From contig NZ_CP010523.2 in NCBI RefSeq assembly GCF_000828055.2, forward strand, positions 4,960,001 to 5,024,000: a DNA stretch of 64,000 bases, read 5' to 3'. A program made the position numbers and the translations under genes. The notes beneath the pieces were generated by a model. It was not told the origin of the DNA and searched no databases. It was given only the letters and a program-made list of their open reading frames with translations. The first letter of the stretch is position 1, and each line of letters starts with the position of its first letter. Origin of the DNA: Klebsiella variicola. Its GTDB lineage: Bacteria > Pseudomonadota > Gammaproteobacteria > Enterobacterales > Enterobacteriaceae. Positions 43,948-57,417 of the stretch are shown here, piece after piece.

Positions 43948-44610
43948 ATGGCTTTCCGTGACCAACCTTTAGGCGAGCTGGCGCTGACCATCCCGCGCGC
44001 CTCCGCCCTGTTCCGTCAATACGATATGGATTACTGCTGCGGCGGCAAACAGACCCTGGCGCGCGCCGCATCGCGGAAAGCGCTGGATGTCGCGGTGATT
44101 GAAGCCGAGCTGGCGAAACTGGCCGAGCAGCCTCTTTCCCGCGACTGGCGCGCGGCGCCCCTCCCGGAGATTATTGACCACATCATCGTCCGCTATCACG
44201 ACCGGCACCGCGAACAGCTGCCGGAGCTGATCCTGCAGGCCACCAAGGTTGAACGTGTGCATGCCGATAAACCGAACGTGCCGAAAGGGCTGACCAAATA
44301 CCTGACCATGCTGCATCAGGAACTCTCCAGCCACATGATGAAAGAGGAGCAGATCCTGTTCCCGATGATCAAACAGGGGATGGGCGCCCAGGCCGGGGGG
44401 CCGATCAGCGTAATGGAAAGCGAGCACGATGAAGCGGGTGAACTGCTGGAGGTCATTAAGCACATCACCCATAACGTGACGCCGCCGCCGGAAGCCTGCA
44501 CCACCTGGAAGGCGATGTATAACGGTATCAACGAGATGATTGACGATCTGATTGAGCACATCAGTCTGGAAAATAACGTACTGTTCCCGCGCGCCCTTGC
44601 CGGAAAATAA
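43948..44610 (+). CDS. ytfE: iron-sulfur cluster repair di-iron protein YtfE (RIC)
   Basis: A 220-residue cytoplasmic hemerythrin-like di-iron protein. The N-terminal ScdA-type domain has Cys30-Cys31 ([11 protein letters not shown]), and the helical di-iron domain contributes His and Glu ligands ([34 protein letters not shown] and [10 protein letters not shown] regions). It repairs Fe-S clusters damaged by NO and peroxide. The upstream NsrR site supports nitrosative-stress control. The length equals that of the E. coli protein. Confidence 0.96.
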   Translation: MAFRDQPLGELALTIPRASALFRQYDMDYCCGGKQTLARAASRKALDVAVIEAELAKLAEQPLSRDWRAAPLPEIIDHIIVRYHDRHREQLPELILQATKVERVHADKPNVPKGLTKYLTMLHQELSSHMMKEEQILFPMIKQGMGAQAGGPISVMESEHDEAGELLEVIKHITHNVTPPPEACTTWKAMYNGINEMIDDLIEHISLENNVLFPRALAGK

Positions 44611-44617
44611 AGAAAAA

Positions 44618-44633
44618 GGCGCCCGCAGGCGCC
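44618..44633 (-). terminator. hairpin after cycA
   Basis: GGCGCC CGCA GGCGCC forms a compact stem. On the minus strand TTTTTCTTT follows, which gives a terminator for the cycA transcript ending at 44678. Confidence 0.75.
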
Positions 44634-44656
44634 CTCGACATTGTCCGTCTTACTTT

Positions 44657-44680
44657 GGCCACTCCGGGTGGCCTTTTTTA
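44657..44680 (+). terminator. rho-independent terminator after ytfE
   Basis: GGCCAC/GTGGCC pairs across a CTCCGGG-type loop and is followed by six T residues on the plus strand, 47 bp past the ytfE stop. The T-run overlaps the cycA stop codon on the other strand. Confidence 0.8.
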
Positions 44681-46081
44681 TTTCGCCAGACGTTTTTTGC
44701 CGGCAAACAGCCAGCCCGCGCCCAGCAGAACAAACCACAGCGGGGTAACCATCAGCGCTTCACGGGTATCATCTTCCAGGGTCAACAGCACCAGTACGAA
44801 GACGAAGAAGGCCATGCACACCCAGCACATGAATTTGCCCAGCGGCATCTTGTATTTGGACTTCTCATGCAGCTGCGGGCGCTTTTTACGGTAGACCAGA
44901 TAAGAGCAGAGGATAATCGTCCAGACGAACATAAACAGGATCGCCGACACCGTGGTGATCATGGTGAACGCGGCAATCACGCTCGGGTTGACCATCAGCA
45001 TGACCACACCGCCCAGCAGGCACATGCAGGAGAAGGTTAAACCCTTCGCCGGCACCGCACGCTTCGACAGCTTGGCGAACATCTTCGGCGCCTGACCATC
45101 CTGCGCCAGACCGAACAACATACGGCTGGTAGAGAACACGCCGCTGTTGGCCGAGGAGGCTGCGGAAGTCAGCACCACAAAGTTGATCAGGCTCGCCGCC
45201 GCCGGCAGGCCGACCAGCACGAACAGCTCAACGAACGGGCTCTTGCTCGGCACCACGGAGCTCCACGGCGTCACCGACATAATCACAATCAGCGCGAAGA
45301 CGTAGAACATAATGATACGCAGCGGGATGGAGTTAATCGCCCGTGGCAGGGATTTCTCCGGGTCTTTGGTTTCGGCGGCGGTGGTCCCCACCAGCTCAAT
45401 CCCCACGAAGGCGAACACCGCAATCTGGAAGCCGGCAAAGAAGCCGCTCAGCCCTTTCGGGAACCAGCCGCCGTCATTCCACAGATGGGCGAAAGAGGCT
45501 TCGACGCCGGTCGGCGATTTGAAATGCATCATGACCATCACCAGGCCGACGACGATTAGCGCCACAATGGCGACGATTTTGATCATCGCGAACCAGAACT
45601 CCATTTCGCCAAACATTTTGACGGTGGCCAGGTTCAGGCCCAGCAGCAGCAGGATCACCGCCAGCGAGGCGACCCAGTCGGAGAGTCCGGGAAACCAGAA
45701 CTGCGCGTAGGCGGTGATCGCCACTACGTCCGCCATTCCGGTGACGACCCAACAGAACCAATAGGTCCAGCCGGTAAAGTAACCCGCCCACGGCCCCAGC
45801 AGATCGGCCGCAAAATCGCTGAAGGATTTATATTCGAGGTTCGACAGCAGTAATTCGCCCATGGCTCGCATAACGAAAAACAGCATAAAACCGATAATCA
45901 TATAAACAAAAATAATAGATGGCCCGGCAAGGCTGATAGTTTTGCCAGAACCCATAAATAACCCAGTGCCGATCGCCCCGCCAATCGCAATCAGCTGAAT
46001 ATGTCGGTTTGTGAGATTTCGCCGTAGCGATTGTTCAGTCGGCTCCTGCTCAATAGCAGCGACTTTAACCTGATCTACCAT
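44678..46081 (-). CDS. cycA: D-serine/D-alanine/glycine:H+ symporter CycA
   Basis: A 467-residue amino-acid permease of the APC family with 12 helices. The first helix region HIQLIAIGGAIGTGLFMGSG (about residues 27-46) holds the substrate-binding GTGLF loop. It matches E. coli CycA (470). It imports glycine, D-serine, D-alanine and D-cycloserine. In E. coli the mRNA leader is a target of the small RNA GcvB; the 305-bp gap upstream (46082-46386) would hold promoter and leader here. ATG at 46081 follows ACAACAGGAAGAAATCAC. Confidence 0.95.
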   Translation of the reverse strand: MVDQVKVAAIEQEPTEQSLRRNLTNRHIQLIAIGGAIGTGLFMGSGKTISLAGPSIIFVYMIIGFMLFFVMRAMGELLLSNLEYKSFSDFAADLLGPWAGYFTGWTYWFCWVVTGMADVVAITAYAQFWFPGLSDWVASLAVILLLLGLNLATVKMFGEMEFWFAMIKIVAIVALIVVGLVMVMMHFKSPTGVEASFAHLWNDGGWFPKGLSGFFAGFQIAVFAFVGIELVGTTAAETKDPEKSLPRAINSIPLRIIMFYVFALIVIMSVTPWSSVVPSKSPFVELFVLVGLPAAASLINFVVLTSAASSANSGVFSTSRMLFGLAQDGQAPKMFAKLSKRAVPAKGLTFSCMCLLGGVVMLMVNPSVIAAFTMITTVSAILFMFVWTIILCSYLVYRKKRPQLHEKSKYKMPLGKFMCWVCMAFFVFVLVLLTLEDDTREALMVTPLWFVLLGAGWLFAGKKRLAK

Positions 46082-46386
46082 GTGATTTCTTCCTGTTGTA
46101 CCTGTCTGTGTTGTTCAGGCTCTGATGGCCCGTCGTCTGTCATTAACCCCAGCAAGGGCTAGTCGATATTAGGTAAGAATCGGAGGGATGAATACTATGA
46201 TTTAGATATAATGTTAATTTTATGTTTAAAGTGAGTGTTATATCACTCATCCACCGCGAAATAGCTCACAAAAATACACCCATACGCGATGAATGCAAAA
46301 CATAATTCTAATTAATTTTTAACTTAAGGATTTTACGCTATTTTTGCGGCTTCCCCCGCCTTAAGGGAAGAGGAAGCCTCTGCTGT
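46082..46386. other. 305-bp gap with cycA promoter and fklB 3' hairpin
   Basis: No ORF. A GGCTTCC...GGAAGCC inverted repeat near 46348-46377 sits just past the fklB stop and may end that transcript. The remaining AT-rich part is the cycA leader and promoter. Confidence 0.5.
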
Positions 46387-47007
46387 TTAGATAATATCCA
46401 GCAGTTCAACTTCGAAGATCAGGGTGCTGAACGGAGGAATCGACGCGCCAGCGCCGCGTTCGCCGTAGGCCAGGTTGTGCGGGATCGTCAGTTCCCATTT
46501 AGAACCGACCGGCATCAGGGTCAGCGCTTCAATCCAGCCGCCGATCACGCCGGTCACCGGGAATTCAGCTGGCTCACCACGGGCGACGGAGCTGTCGAAG
46601 ACGGTGCCGTCGATCAGTTTACCGGTGTAGTGCACGCGTACGCGATCGGTACGTGCCGGGATCGGGCCTTCGCCCTGGGTCAGTACGCGGAACTGCAGAC
46701 CAGATTCGGTGCTATTCACACCCTCTTTCTCGCGGTTTTCATCGAGGTATTTCTGGCCGTCGGCGGCCATAGCCTGGAAACGTTCGCGGCGTACGGCGTC
46801 AGCACGCTCGTGGATTTCACGCAGCGCACGGTGAACGGCTTCTACCGGCACCTGCGGCTGGTTACCTTCCAGCGCATCAGCGATACCCGCTACCAGCGCT
46901 TCCGGCAGCAGCCCCTGCAGGCCGGATTCGCTCAGCTGTTGTCCAACCTGCAAGCCGATACCGTAACTTGCCTGCGCTTCGATAGTGTCAAAAGTTGGGG
47001 TTGCCAT
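46387..47007 (-). CDS. fklB: FKBP-type peptidyl-prolyl cis-trans isomerase FklB (FKBP22)
   Basis: A 206-residue enzyme, same length as in E. coli when started at the ATG at 47007 ([12 protein letters not shown]). The N-terminal helical dimerisation domain (about 1-90) precedes the FKBP domain (about 115-206) with [18 protein letters not shown], the aromatic IGGWIEAL stretch and [22 protein letters not shown]. It speeds proline isomerisation during folding. The upstream extension to 47067 has no family match. AAAAAGGAACAAAG precedes the start. Confidence 0.96.
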   Translation of the reverse strand: MATPTFDTIEAQASYGIGLQVGQQLSESGLQGLLPEALVAGIADALEGNQPQVPVEAVHRALREIHERADAVRRERFQAMAADGQKYLDENREKEGVNSTESGLQFRVLTQGEGPIPARTDRVRVHYTGKLIDGTVFDSSVARGEPAEFPVTGVIGGWIEALTLMPVGSKWELTIPHNLAYGERGAGASIPPFSTLIFEVELLDII

Positions 47008-47225
47008 CTTTGTTCCTTTTTGGGTGATAAACATCAAGAGAAAAGCGTGCGAAAGCATAACAGCCATAGCGAAATGGGTAAAACTTTGTCGGCGGATGAT
47101 GACAAATCTCAGCGAAACAGAAACAATAGGCGGCAGCAGGTTAACTTTACTTTGTTCCGGTCATCAGGACGTTAGCCATCTATACTCATATGCAGGATAA
47201 AAATATGCGGAGCAGGAGGAAAGCC

Positions 47226-47897
47226 ATGCCCGGGCGCTTTGAACTGACATCTACCCTGGCGAAGATCTGGCACGCCCCGGATCATTTTCGCCTCCTGGAC
47301 CCGCTGCCCCCGATGCACCGCCGGGGTATCATCGCAGGCTTCCTGTTGGTTATCATCGGCATTCTGCTTCCCTCAGACGATAGCCAAAACCCGGCCTCCA
47401 CCAGCCGTGAAGCAAACCTGAATCTGCAGTCGCAGTCCCAGCCGCAAGCTGGCGGCAATCAGGCCGTTCCGCTCCCGCCGATCACCAATACGCCGACCGT
47501 GAGCGATGCCGATCAGATGGCGCCCGTCGCCCCGGAGCCGATTCAGGACGAGCAGCCAGATCAGGCGCAGACGCAGCAGCCTGCTTCCCAACCGTATCAA
47601 TCCTCGCAGCAGCAGTCCGCACCGGGCATTGAGCAGCAGTGGCGGACCTATCGCATCGAGTCAGGCAAAACCCTGGCCCAGCTGTTCCGCGATCATGGGC
47701 TGCCGGCCACCGACGTCTACGCGATGGCGCAGGTTGAAGGCGCTGGCAAACCATTAAGCACGTTGCAGAGTGGACAGACGGTGCAAATTCGGCAGAACGC
47801 CAACGGCGTAGTCACCGGCCTCACTATCGATACCGGCAACGGCCAGCAGGTGTTGTTTACCCGCCAGTCGAACGGCAGCTTTGTGCGTGCGCGATAG
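47226..47897 (+). CDS. ytfB: cell-division-associated protein YtfB (OapA family)
   Basis: A 223-residue membrane-anchored protein. A short cytoplasmic N-terminus (1-33) leads into one transmembrane helix (about 34-49), a Gln/Pro-rich low-complexity linker (about 50-135) and a C-terminal OapA/LysM-like domain (about 139-223). In E. coli it localises to the septum and binds glycans. I chose the ATG at 47226 (MPGRFELTSTLAK) because it follows AGGAGGAAAGCC and matches the E. coli N-terminus; the frame extends 12 residues upstream. Divergent from fklB. Confidence 0.92.
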   Translation: MPGRFELTSTLAKIWHAPDHFRLLDPLPPMHRRGIIAGFLLVIIGILLPSDDSQNPASTSREANLNLQSQSQPQAGGNQAVPLPPITNTPTVSDADQMAPVAPEPIQDEQPDQAQTQQPASQPYQSSQQQSAPGIEQQWRTYRIESGKTLAQLFRDHGLPATDVYAMAQVEGAGKPLSTLQSGQTVQIRQNANGVVTGLTIDTGNGQQVLFTRQSNGSFVRAR

Positions 47898-47951
47898 CGG
47901 AGAAGACGACAGCAAGCATTACGCCGCCGCAAAATGAAGGGCGCTAAAAAG

Positions 47952-47980
47952 CAAAACGCCGGCACAAGGCCGGCGATTTG
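47952..47980 (-). terminator. rho-independent terminator of the rpsF-priB-rpsR-rplI operon
   Basis: A 7-bp GC stem CGCCGGC/GCCGGCG with a 5-base loop. GTTTTGC follows on the minus strand, about 25 bp past the rplI stop. Confidence 0.8.
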
Positions 47981-48005
47981 TTGTTACCAGAACGTAAGAA
48001 GCCGA

Positions 48006-48467
<462 letters not shown>

Positions 48468-48496
48468 TCAAAGTCGTATTAATGGACCGTGACCGA

Positions 48497-49043
<547 letters not shown>

Positions 49044-49048
49044 CAGGA

Positions 49049-49785
<737 letters not shown>

Positions 49786-50061
49786 ATGAAACTGAAAATC
49801 ATCGCCATGATGGCTGCGCTTTTCTTCAGCGCCAACGCGCTGGCAGCTATCCAAATCACCGAACGTCAGGCCCGCAACATGGACGACGTGCAGAGCCTCG
49901 GCGTTATCTATATCAATCATAACATGGCCACTGAGCACGAGGCCGAGCAGGCCCTTAGCCAGATGAGCGATGCGCAGGGGGCGAAATACTTTCAGCCTAT
50001 CCTGATGCACGAACCCGAAACCAACGGCCCGCTTCGCGCCAGCGCGGTGATATACCGCTAA
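49786..50061 (+). CDS. yjfY: YjfY, DUF1471 (YdgH/BhsA/McbA-like) protein
   Basis: A 91-residue exported protein with a signal peptide (MKLKIIAMMAALFFSANALA, cleavage about residue 20). The DUF1471 domain has the family IGVIYINHNMATEHEAEQAL and KYFQPILM patterns and ends in ASAVIYR. Other DUF1471 proteins respond to acid, metal or oxidative stress and affect biofilm. The position next to rpsF matches E. coli yjfY. CAGGAGCGTAGTAT precedes the ATG. Confidence 0.88.
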   Translation: MKLKIIAMMAALFFSANALAAIQITERQARNMDDVQSLGVIYINHNMATEHEAEQALSQMSDAQGAKYFQPILMHEPETNGPLRASAVIYR

Positions 50062-50210
50062 CGCCTGCCCGACTCTTCGCCTCTCTTCGCGAGGGGCGAA
50101 GCGAGGTTTTCACCTAAACGCAATTGAGAATTATTTTACAAACCGACTTATCAGCGCCATCGCAACCTGATTTAATCAGCCACTCGCCATTTGATAATCA
50201 GGAGTGATTG

Positions 50211-51404
50211 ATGGTTCCGCGTTTCGCCACTTTAGGCCGTATCCCCAAAGGCGTTTGGGTACTCGGCGGCGTCAGCCTGCTGATGGATGTCTCCTCCGAG
50301 ATGATCCACAGCCTCTTACCGTTGTTTATGGCCACCACCCTCGGCGCCAGCGTGATAATTATCGGTCTTATCGAGGGACTGGCGGAAGCCACCGCCCTGA
50401 TCCTGAAAGTCTTCTCCGGCGTGATCAGCGACTATGTCGGCAAGCGCAAAGGACTAGCGCTGCTGGGATACGGCCTGGGCGCGCTCAGTAAGCCGCTGTT
50501 TGCCATCGCCCCCACCGCCGGAGTGGTGTTTAGCGCCCGCATGATTGACCGCGTAGGCAAAGGTATTCGCGGCGCGCCGCGCGATGCGCTGGTTGCCGAC
50601 GTCACCCCGCCGGAGATCCGCGGCGCCGCCTACGGGCTCCGCCAGGCGCTGGATACCGTCGGCGCCTTTCTCGGCCCGCTGCTGGCGGTGCTGCTGATGT
50701 TTATCTGGGCCAACGATTTTCACGCTATTTTCTGGGTGGCGGTCATTCCCGCCGTGCTCTCCATTCTCCTGCTCGGGTTTGGCCTGCAGGAGCCAAAATC
50801 CGCCATCGCACACAAACGCAGCAATCCGCTGAAGCGCGAAAACCTGAAAAAGCTCTCCGCCGCCTACTGGTGGGTAGTCGCCATCGGCAGCATCTTCACC
50901 CTCGCCCGCTTCAGCGAAGCCTTTCTGGTGCTGCGCGCCCAGCAGATGGAGATCCCGCTGTTTACCATCCCGCTGGTGATGGTGGCGATGAACCTGGTCT
51001 ACAGCCTCACGGCTTACCCGTTCGGTAAACTCTCAGACAGCATGAGCCACAGCAAACTGCTGCAGTGGGGACTGCTGGTGCTGATCCTCGCCGATATCGT
51101 GCTGGCGCTCAGCGGCCACTGGAGTACGCTACTGCTCGGCGTCGCGCTGTGGGGGATTCATATGGGAATGACCCAGGGCCTGCTGGCAGCGATGGTTGCG
51201 CATACCGCGCCGCCGGAACTACGCGGTACGGCATTCGGTATGTTCAACCTGATGAGCGGCCTGGCGCTGCTGCTGGCCAGTACCGGCGCAGGGGTACTGT
51301 GGGAAACCTTCGGCGCCGCCTCGACGTTTTACGCCGGCGCGATAATTTGTATGGTCACGCTCATCGGCATGCGCGTGATGCCGTCGGCCTATCGTCAGGG
51401 CTAA
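50211..51404 (+). CDS. MFS transporter
   Basis: A 397-residue 12-helix major facilitator. The MFS loop signature between helices 2 and 3 is seen as GVISDYVGKRKGLALLGYG (about residues 65-83), followed by ARMIDRVGKGIRGAPRDALVA in helix 4. The latter GKGIRGAPRDA motif is typical of a subfamily of putative drug or metabolite exporters of unknown substrate. I chose the ATG at 50211 behind CAGGAGTG. It lies between yjfY and the ula operon, with no equivalent in E. coli, and is convergent with ulaF. Confidence 0.85.
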   Translation: MVPRFATLGRIPKGVWVLGGVSLLMDVSSEMIHSLLPLFMATTLGASVIIIGLIEGLAEATALILKVFSGVISDYVGKRKGLALLGYGLGALSKPLFAIAPTAGVVFSARMIDRVGKGIRGAPRDALVADVTPPEIRGAAYGLRQALDTVGAFLGPLLAVLLMFIWANDFHAIFWVAVIPAVLSILLLGFGLQEPKSAIAHKRSNPLKRENLKKLSAAYWWVVAIGSIFTLARFSEAFLVLRAQQMEIPLFTIPLVMVAMNLVYSLTAYPFGKLSDSMSHSKLLQWGLLVLILADIVLALSGHWSTLLLGVALWGIHMGMTQGLLAAMVAHTAPPELRGTAFGMFNLMSGLALLLASTGAGVLWETFGAASTFYAGAIICMVTLIGMRVMPSAYRQG

Positions 51405-51407
51405 AAA

Positions 51408-51462
51408 AACGGCTCCGGGGCCAGACCAGTTGCTTCACCGTGAGGGGTGAAAGCCCCGGAGC
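51408..51462. terminator. bidirectional terminator between the MFS gene and ulaF
   Basis: GGCTCCGGGGCC and GCCCCGGAGC form a strong stem around a long structured loop. On the minus strand the stem is followed by seven T residues, ending the ulaABCDEF transcript. Confidence 0.85.
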
Positions 51463-51469
51463 GCGCTAT

Positions 51470-52156
51470 CTACTTTTGCCCATAGTAGGCGTTTGGCCCA
51501 TGCTTACGCTGAAAATGCTTATTCATCAGCCAGCTATCGATGGGCTGCAACTGCGGATTAATCCCGCGGGCAATCCACGCCATGCGCGCCACTTCTTCCA
51601 TTACCACCGCGTTGTGTACCGCCTCGTGGGCGTCTTTGCCCCAGGCAAACGGCCCGTGCTGATAGACGACGATCCCAGGCGTATGCAGCGGATTCGACGC
51701 GCCCAGCGTTTCGATAATCACCTGCCCGGTGTTCAGCTCGTAAGCCTCGTCCACCTCCTGTGCGCTAAGCGCCCGGGTACAGGGGATATCACCGAAGAAG
51801 TAGTCCGCATGGGTGGTGCCGAGCGCCGGGATCGCCAGCCCCGCCTGCGCCCAGGCGGTGGCATGCGTCGAGTGGGTATGCACCACTCCGCCAAGGTCGG
51901 GATAACGACGATAGAGCGCCAGATGGGTGGCGGTATCAGAGGAGGGGCGATACAGCCCTTCCACCACGTTGCCCTCAAGATCCACGACAACCATATCGTC
52001 CGCCTTCATGGTCTCATAGGCGACGCCGCTGGGCTTGATCGCCACCAGCCCGCGCTGCCGGTCAATGGCGCTGACATTGCCCCAGGTGAAGGTCACCAGA
52101 CCGTAGCGCGGCAGATCCATATTGGCCTCGAACACCTGCTGTTTCAGTTGTTGCAT
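51470..52156 (-). CDS. ulaF: L-ribulose-5-phosphate 4-epimerase UlaF
   Basis: A 228-residue class II aldolase-fold enzyme. Zinc ligands are in the [12 protein letters not shown] motif (about residues 95-106) and a downstream HG motif (YQHGPFAW near residue 167). It converts L-ribulose 5-phosphate to D-xylulose 5-phosphate, the last step of L-ascorbate breakdown. Its ATG overlaps the ulaE stop at one base. It is the last gene of the ula operon. It is homologous to AraD, and the ula context decides the name. Confidence 0.95.
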   Translation of the reverse strand: MQQLKQQVFEANMDLPRYGLVTFTWGNVSAIDRQRGLVAIKPSGVAYETMKADDMVVVDLEGNVVEGLYRPSSDTATHLALYRRYPDLGGVVHTHSTHATAWAQAGLAIPALGTTHADYFFGDIPCTRALSAQEVDEAYELNTGQVIIETLGASNPLHTPGIVVYQHGPFAWGKDAHEAVHNAVVMEEVARMAWIARGINPQLQPIDSWLMNKHFQRKHGPNAYYGQK

Positions 52157-53010
52157 TACGCCGCCTCCATCAGGCCCGCGCGGGCCATCCGCGCCTTCAC
52201 CCAGTCACGTGCCTTCGCCACCTCCGCCAGCGGATCAGCGCTGGTTTCGCTCCACATCTCAATCAGATACGGTCCGCAGTAGCCGGTCTGCTTGAGCGTT
52301 TCGAAGCAGCGTTCAAAATCGACCACCCCTTCGCCAAACGGCACGTTTTTAAAGACGCCAGGTTTCGTGTCTTTGACGTGTACCGCCACGATATGCCCGC
52401 TCCCCGCCTTCAGTTCCATCTGGACGTCGTTATCCCACGCTGACAGATTGCCGATATCAGGGTAAAGCTGGAACCACGGATTATTCAGGTAATGGGCGTA
52501 GCCTAAGGCCTTACTGATCGAGTTCATCAGCGGGTAATCCATGATCTCCATCGCCAGCGTGACCTGGGCACGGCTGGCCATTTCGACGCTCTGTTTCAGG
52601 CCGTCGCGAAAGCGGCGGCGCGTCTCATCGTTCGCCTGCTGGTAATAGACGTCGTAGCCTGCCAGCTGGATCACCCGGATCCCCACATCCTGCGCCAGCT
52701 GGATGGCTTTACGCATAATTTCCAGCCCCTGATGACGCACCGCGTCGTCTTCACTACCCAGCGGAAAACGGCGATGGGCGCTAAGGCACATCGATGGTAC
52801 CCGGACGCCGGTGTCAGCCACCGCCTTGACCAGCGCCAGACGCTGCTCGGGGCTCCAGTCCAGTCGCGCAAGGCGCACGTCCGTTTCATCGAGAGACATT
52901 TCCACAAAATCAAAGCCCAGCGCCTTCGCCAGCTGCAGCCGCTCCAGCCAGCACTCCCCGGCGGGGAGCGCTTTTTCATAGATGCCGAGCGGAATGGATT
53001 TCGCCAACAT
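52156..53010 (-). CDS. ulaE: L-ribulose-5-phosphate 3-epimerase UlaE
   Basis: A 284-residue TIM-barrel enzyme of the xylose-isomerase-like family. Metal ligands lie in EIMDYPLM (about residue 155), DIGN (about 185), HVKDT (about 210) and LIEMWSE (about 252). It converts L-xylulose 5-phosphate to L-ribulose 5-phosphate. The length equals that in E. coli. It lies 9 bp after ulaD. Confidence 0.95.
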   Translation of the reverse strand: MLAKSIPLGIYEKALPAGECWLERLQLAKALGFDFVEMSLDETDVRLARLDWSPEQRLALVKAVADTGVRVPSMCLSAHRRFPLGSEDDAVRHQGLEIMRKAIQLAQDVGIRVIQLAGYDVYYQQANDETRRRFRDGLKQSVEMASRAQVTLAMEIMDYPLMNSISKALGYAHYLNNPWFQLYPDIGNLSAWDNDVQMELKAGSGHIVAVHVKDTKPGVFKNVPFGEGVVDFERCFETLKQTGYCGPYLIEMWSETSADPLAEVAKARDWVKARMARAGLMEAA

Positions 53011-53019
53011 AACCGCTCC

Positions 53020-53670
53020 TTAACCCCACAGCTGGGCGATAGAGCGTTTAAACTGGCGCGCCGCTTCCACCGGCGAGGCGGCATCGCGGATGCTGCGCCC
53101 GGCAATAAAGACGTGAATAGGGATACCCGCGAACAGCGGCAGGTCTTCCAGCGCCAGACCGCCGGTGACAGTCACTTTGAAGCCCATATCGGACAAACGT
53201 TTAATCGCGCTGATATCCGCCTCGCTCCACGCCACGCCTGCCGCCTGTGCGTCGCGGCTGCGGTGATAGACCACCTGCTGAATACCCGCCTCGCGCCATG
53301 CCTGCGCCTGCTCCCAGGTCCAGAAGCCGGTCAGCTCAATTTGCACATCGCCGTTAAATTCTTTGGCGACGTCCAGCGCCCCTTTGGCGGTATTGATATC
53401 GGCACAGCAGATCACCGTGACCCAGTCGGCGTTGGCTTCAAAGCACATCCGCGACAGGATCTTGCCGGCGTCGGCAATTTTGGCGTCCGCCAGCACGATT
53501 TTATGCGGATACAGCGCCTTCAGATCGCGCACCGCACGCACCCCTTCGCCGACGCAAAGAATAGTGCCGACTTCAATGATATCCACCTCTTCGGCGATCA
53601 GGCGGGTCGTTTCATAGGCGCTGGCCAGCGTTTGGTTGTCCAGAGCGACCTGTAACATAGGTAATGACAT
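53020..53670 (-). CDS. ulaD: 3-keto-L-gulonate-6-phosphate decarboxylase UlaD
   Basis: A 216-residue enzyme of the orotidine monophosphate decarboxylase suprafamily. The active-site pattern includes [11 protein letters not shown] (about residues 60-70) with the conserved Asp-x-Lys-x-x-Asp. It turns 3-keto-L-gulonate 6-phosphate into L-xylulose 5-phosphate and CO2. It follows ulaC by 13 bp. A paralogue in the lyx-sgb region has the same activity; the operon context gives the ula name. Confidence 0.95.
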   Translation of the reverse strand: MSLPMLQVALDNQTLASAYETTRLIAEEVDIIEVGTILCVGEGVRAVRDLKALYPHKIVLADAKIADAGKILSRMCFEANADWVTVICCADINTAKGALDVAKEFNGDVQIELTGFWTWEQAQAWREAGIQQVVYHRSRDAQAAGVAWSEADISAIKRLSDMGFKVTVTGGLALEDLPLFAGIPIHVFIAGRSIRDAASPVEAARQFKRSIAQLWG

Positions 53671-53683
53671 GATGGTGTTCCTT

Positions 53684-54151
53684 TTAAACAGCCGCCGCGG
53701 TGGCGTTTTTGATTAAATCCAGCACTTCCTGCTCGCTACGGCAGGCGCGTAAACGGTCGAAATTGGCTTCATCGTCAAACAGGTTAACGATCTGCATGAT
53801 GCCCACCTCCTGGTGGGTGGTGGCGTCAACCGCCGCCATGGTGATCAGAATGTCGACCGGGTCGTTATCTTCATGGTTGAAAATCAGCGGTTTCTTTAGC
53901 GTGACCAGCGCAAAGCCGGTTTTTTTGACGCCCTCTTCCGGCCGCCCGTGCGGCATCGCCAGCCCGGGGGCAATCACAAAATAGGGGCCGTGCTCGGCCA
54001 CGCCGTCGAGAATGGCCTGGTAATAGCGCGGTTCCACGACGTCGGCGGCCACCAGCAGGTCGACGCCGATTTTTACCGCCTCCTGCCAGGTTTCCGCTTC
54101 CGCCTGCAGGCGAATGGAGTGGTTCTGCGCCAGCGATTCATGAAGTTTCAT
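53684..54151 (-). CDS. ulaC: L-ascorbate-specific PTS EIIA component UlaC
   Basis: A 155-residue cytoplasmic EIIA protein of the mannitol/fructose type. The phosphorylated His is His68 in [14 protein letters not shown]. It receives the phosphoryl group from HPr and passes it to UlaB. It lies 9 bp after ulaB. Length matches the E. coli protein (154-155). Confidence 0.95.
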   Translation of the reverse strand: MKLHESLAQNHSIRLQAEAETWQEAVKIGVDLLVAADVVEPRYYQAILDGVAEHGPYFVIAPGLAMPHGRPEEGVKKTGFALVTLKKPLIFNHEDNDPVDILITMAAVDATTHQEVGIMQIVNLFDDEANFDRLRACRSEQEVLDLIKNATAAAV

Positions 54152-54160
54152 GGCCGCTCC

Positions 54161-54466
54161 TTATTTCACGTCCTGCGGGAAGTGAGTTTTAATCACCTCC
54201 AGCAGTTTTGGGCCGAAATCCGCCGGCGACAGCATATTGCGTACGCCCACCACGTGTTTATTGCCGGAGACGGTAATCTCCCCCGCGATATGGGTTGAAG
54301 CGATGATGATATCCGCGCCGTTCAGTTCGCTTTTGTATTCACCTACCGCGCAGCTGTTTACCGTGTGGTCGATGTTGGATTGCGTCAGGAACTGATCCAC
54401 CTTCATTTTCATGATCATGGAACTGCCTTGCCCGTTGCCACACACAGCCAGAATACGTACGGTCAT
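54161..54466 (-). CDS. ulaB: L-ascorbate-specific PTS EIIB component UlaB
   Basis: A 101-residue EIIB protein with the phosphocysteine Cys9 in [18 protein letters not shown]. It phosphorylates ascorbate during uptake through UlaA. It lies 12 bp after ulaA. A small Rossmann-like fold is expected. Confidence 0.95.
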   Translation of the reverse strand: MTVRILAVCGNGQGSSMIMKMKVDQFLTQSNIDHTVNSCAVGEYKSELNGADIIIASTHIAGEITVSGNKHVVGVRNMLSPADFGPKLLEVIKTHFPQDVK

Positions 54467-54478
54467 AATCAGAACTCC

Positions 54479-56245
<1,767 letters not shown>

Positions 56246-57310
56246 ATGAGTAAAGTCCAAACCATCACCCGAGAATCATGGATCCTGAACACTTTTCCGG
56301 AATGGGGTAGCTGGCTGAATGAAGAGATTGAACAAGAGCAGGTTGCGCCAGGCACCTTCGCCATGTGGTGGCTGGGCTGTACCGGCATCTGGTTAAAATC
56401 CGAGGGTGGGGCTAACGTCTGCGTCGATTTCTGGTGCGGCACCGGTAAACAGAGCCACGGCAATCCGCTGATGAAAACCGGCCATCAAATGCAGCGGATG
56501 GCGGGGGTGAAGAAACTGCAGCCGAACCTGCGCACCACCCCGTTCGTGCTCGATCCGTTCGCCATTCGCCAGATTGACGCAGTACTGGCGACCCATGATC
56601 ATAACGATCATATTGACGTCAACGTCGCCGCCGCCGTGATGCAGAACTGCCCGGCCGATGTGCCCTTTATTGGGCCGAAAACCTGTGTCGACCTGTGGAT
56701 CGGCTGGGGCGTACCGAAAGCGCGCTGTATCGTCATGAAGCCCGGTGATGTGGTGAAGATCAAAGACATTGAGATCCACGCGCTCGACGCGTTTGATCGC
56801 ACAGCGCTGATCACCCTCCCGGCGGATCAAAAAGCCGCCGGCGTGCTGCCGGACGGCATGGACCAGCGCGCAGTCAACTATCTGTTTAAAACGCCGGGCG
56901 GCAATCTCTACCACAGCGGCGATTCCCACTACTCCAACTACTACGCGAAGCACGGCAACGAGCATCAAATTGACGTCGCCCTCGGCTCGTATGGCGAGAA
57001 CCCGCGCGGCATCACCGACAAAATGACCAGCGCCGATATCCTGCGTATGGCGGAGTCGCTCAACGCCAAAGTGGTGATCCCGTTCCACCATGATATCTGG
57101 TCAAACTTTCAGGCCGATCCGCAGGAGATCCGCGTCCTGTGGGAGATGAAAAAGGATCGTCTGAAGTACGGCTTCAAGCCGTTTATCTGGCAGGTCGGCG
57201 GCAAATTTACCTGGCCGCTGGATAAAGACAATTTCGAATATCACTACCCGCGCGGCTTCGATGACTGCTTCACCATTGAGCCGGACCTGCCGTTCAAATC
57301 CTTCCTGTAA
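56246..57310 (+). CDS. ulaG: L-ascorbate-6-phosphate lactonase UlaG
   Basis: A 354-residue metallo-beta-lactamase-fold enzyme. The metal-binding motif THDHNDHID is at residues 116-124. It opens the lactone of L-ascorbate 6-phosphate to 3-keto-L-gulonate 6-phosphate, the first step after uptake. I use the ATG at 56246, five residues inside the frame, since it restores the exact E. coli length and N-terminus ([12 protein letters not shown]). It is divergent from ulaA. Confidence 0.96.
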   Translation: MSKVQTITRESWILNTFPEWGSWLNEEIEQEQVAPGTFAMWWLGCTGIWLKSEGGANVCVDFWCGTGKQSHGNPLMKTGHQMQRMAGVKKLQPNLRTTPFVLDPFAIRQIDAVLATHDHNDHIDVNVAAAVMQNCPADVPFIGPKTCVDLWIGWGVPKARCIVMKPGDVVKIKDIEIHALDAFDRTALITLPADQKAAGVLPDGMDQRAVNYLFKTPGGNLYHSGDSHYSNYYAKHGNEHQIDVALGSYGENPRGITDKMTSADILRMAESLNAKVVIPFHHDIWSNFQADPQEIRVLWEMKKDRLKYGFKPFIWQVGGKFTWPLDKDNFEYHYPRGFDDCFTIEPDLPFKSFL

Positions 57311-57315
57311 GCCGC

Positions 57316-57340
57316 CTCCGGCAGGCACTGCCTGCCGGAA
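57316..57340 (+). terminator. hairpin between ulaG and ulaR
   Basis: TCCGGCAGGCA and TGCCTGCCGGA pair almost perfectly around a short loop, 6 bp past the ulaG stop. No T-run; probably an mRNA end or a REP-like stabiliser. Confidence 0.6.
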
Positions 57341-57417
57341 ATACCCCGTCTCAGGGTTAGTATTTTCACATGATTTCAAATATCATCTTTGCCGTTCACT
57401 TTTAATCGGATTCGCTC

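Noticed and set aside
51065-52282. 405-codon open frame crossing the MFS gene, a terminator and ulaF/ulaE
   Set aside because: It runs through a strong terminator hairpin and opposite two real genes, with no recognisable domain.
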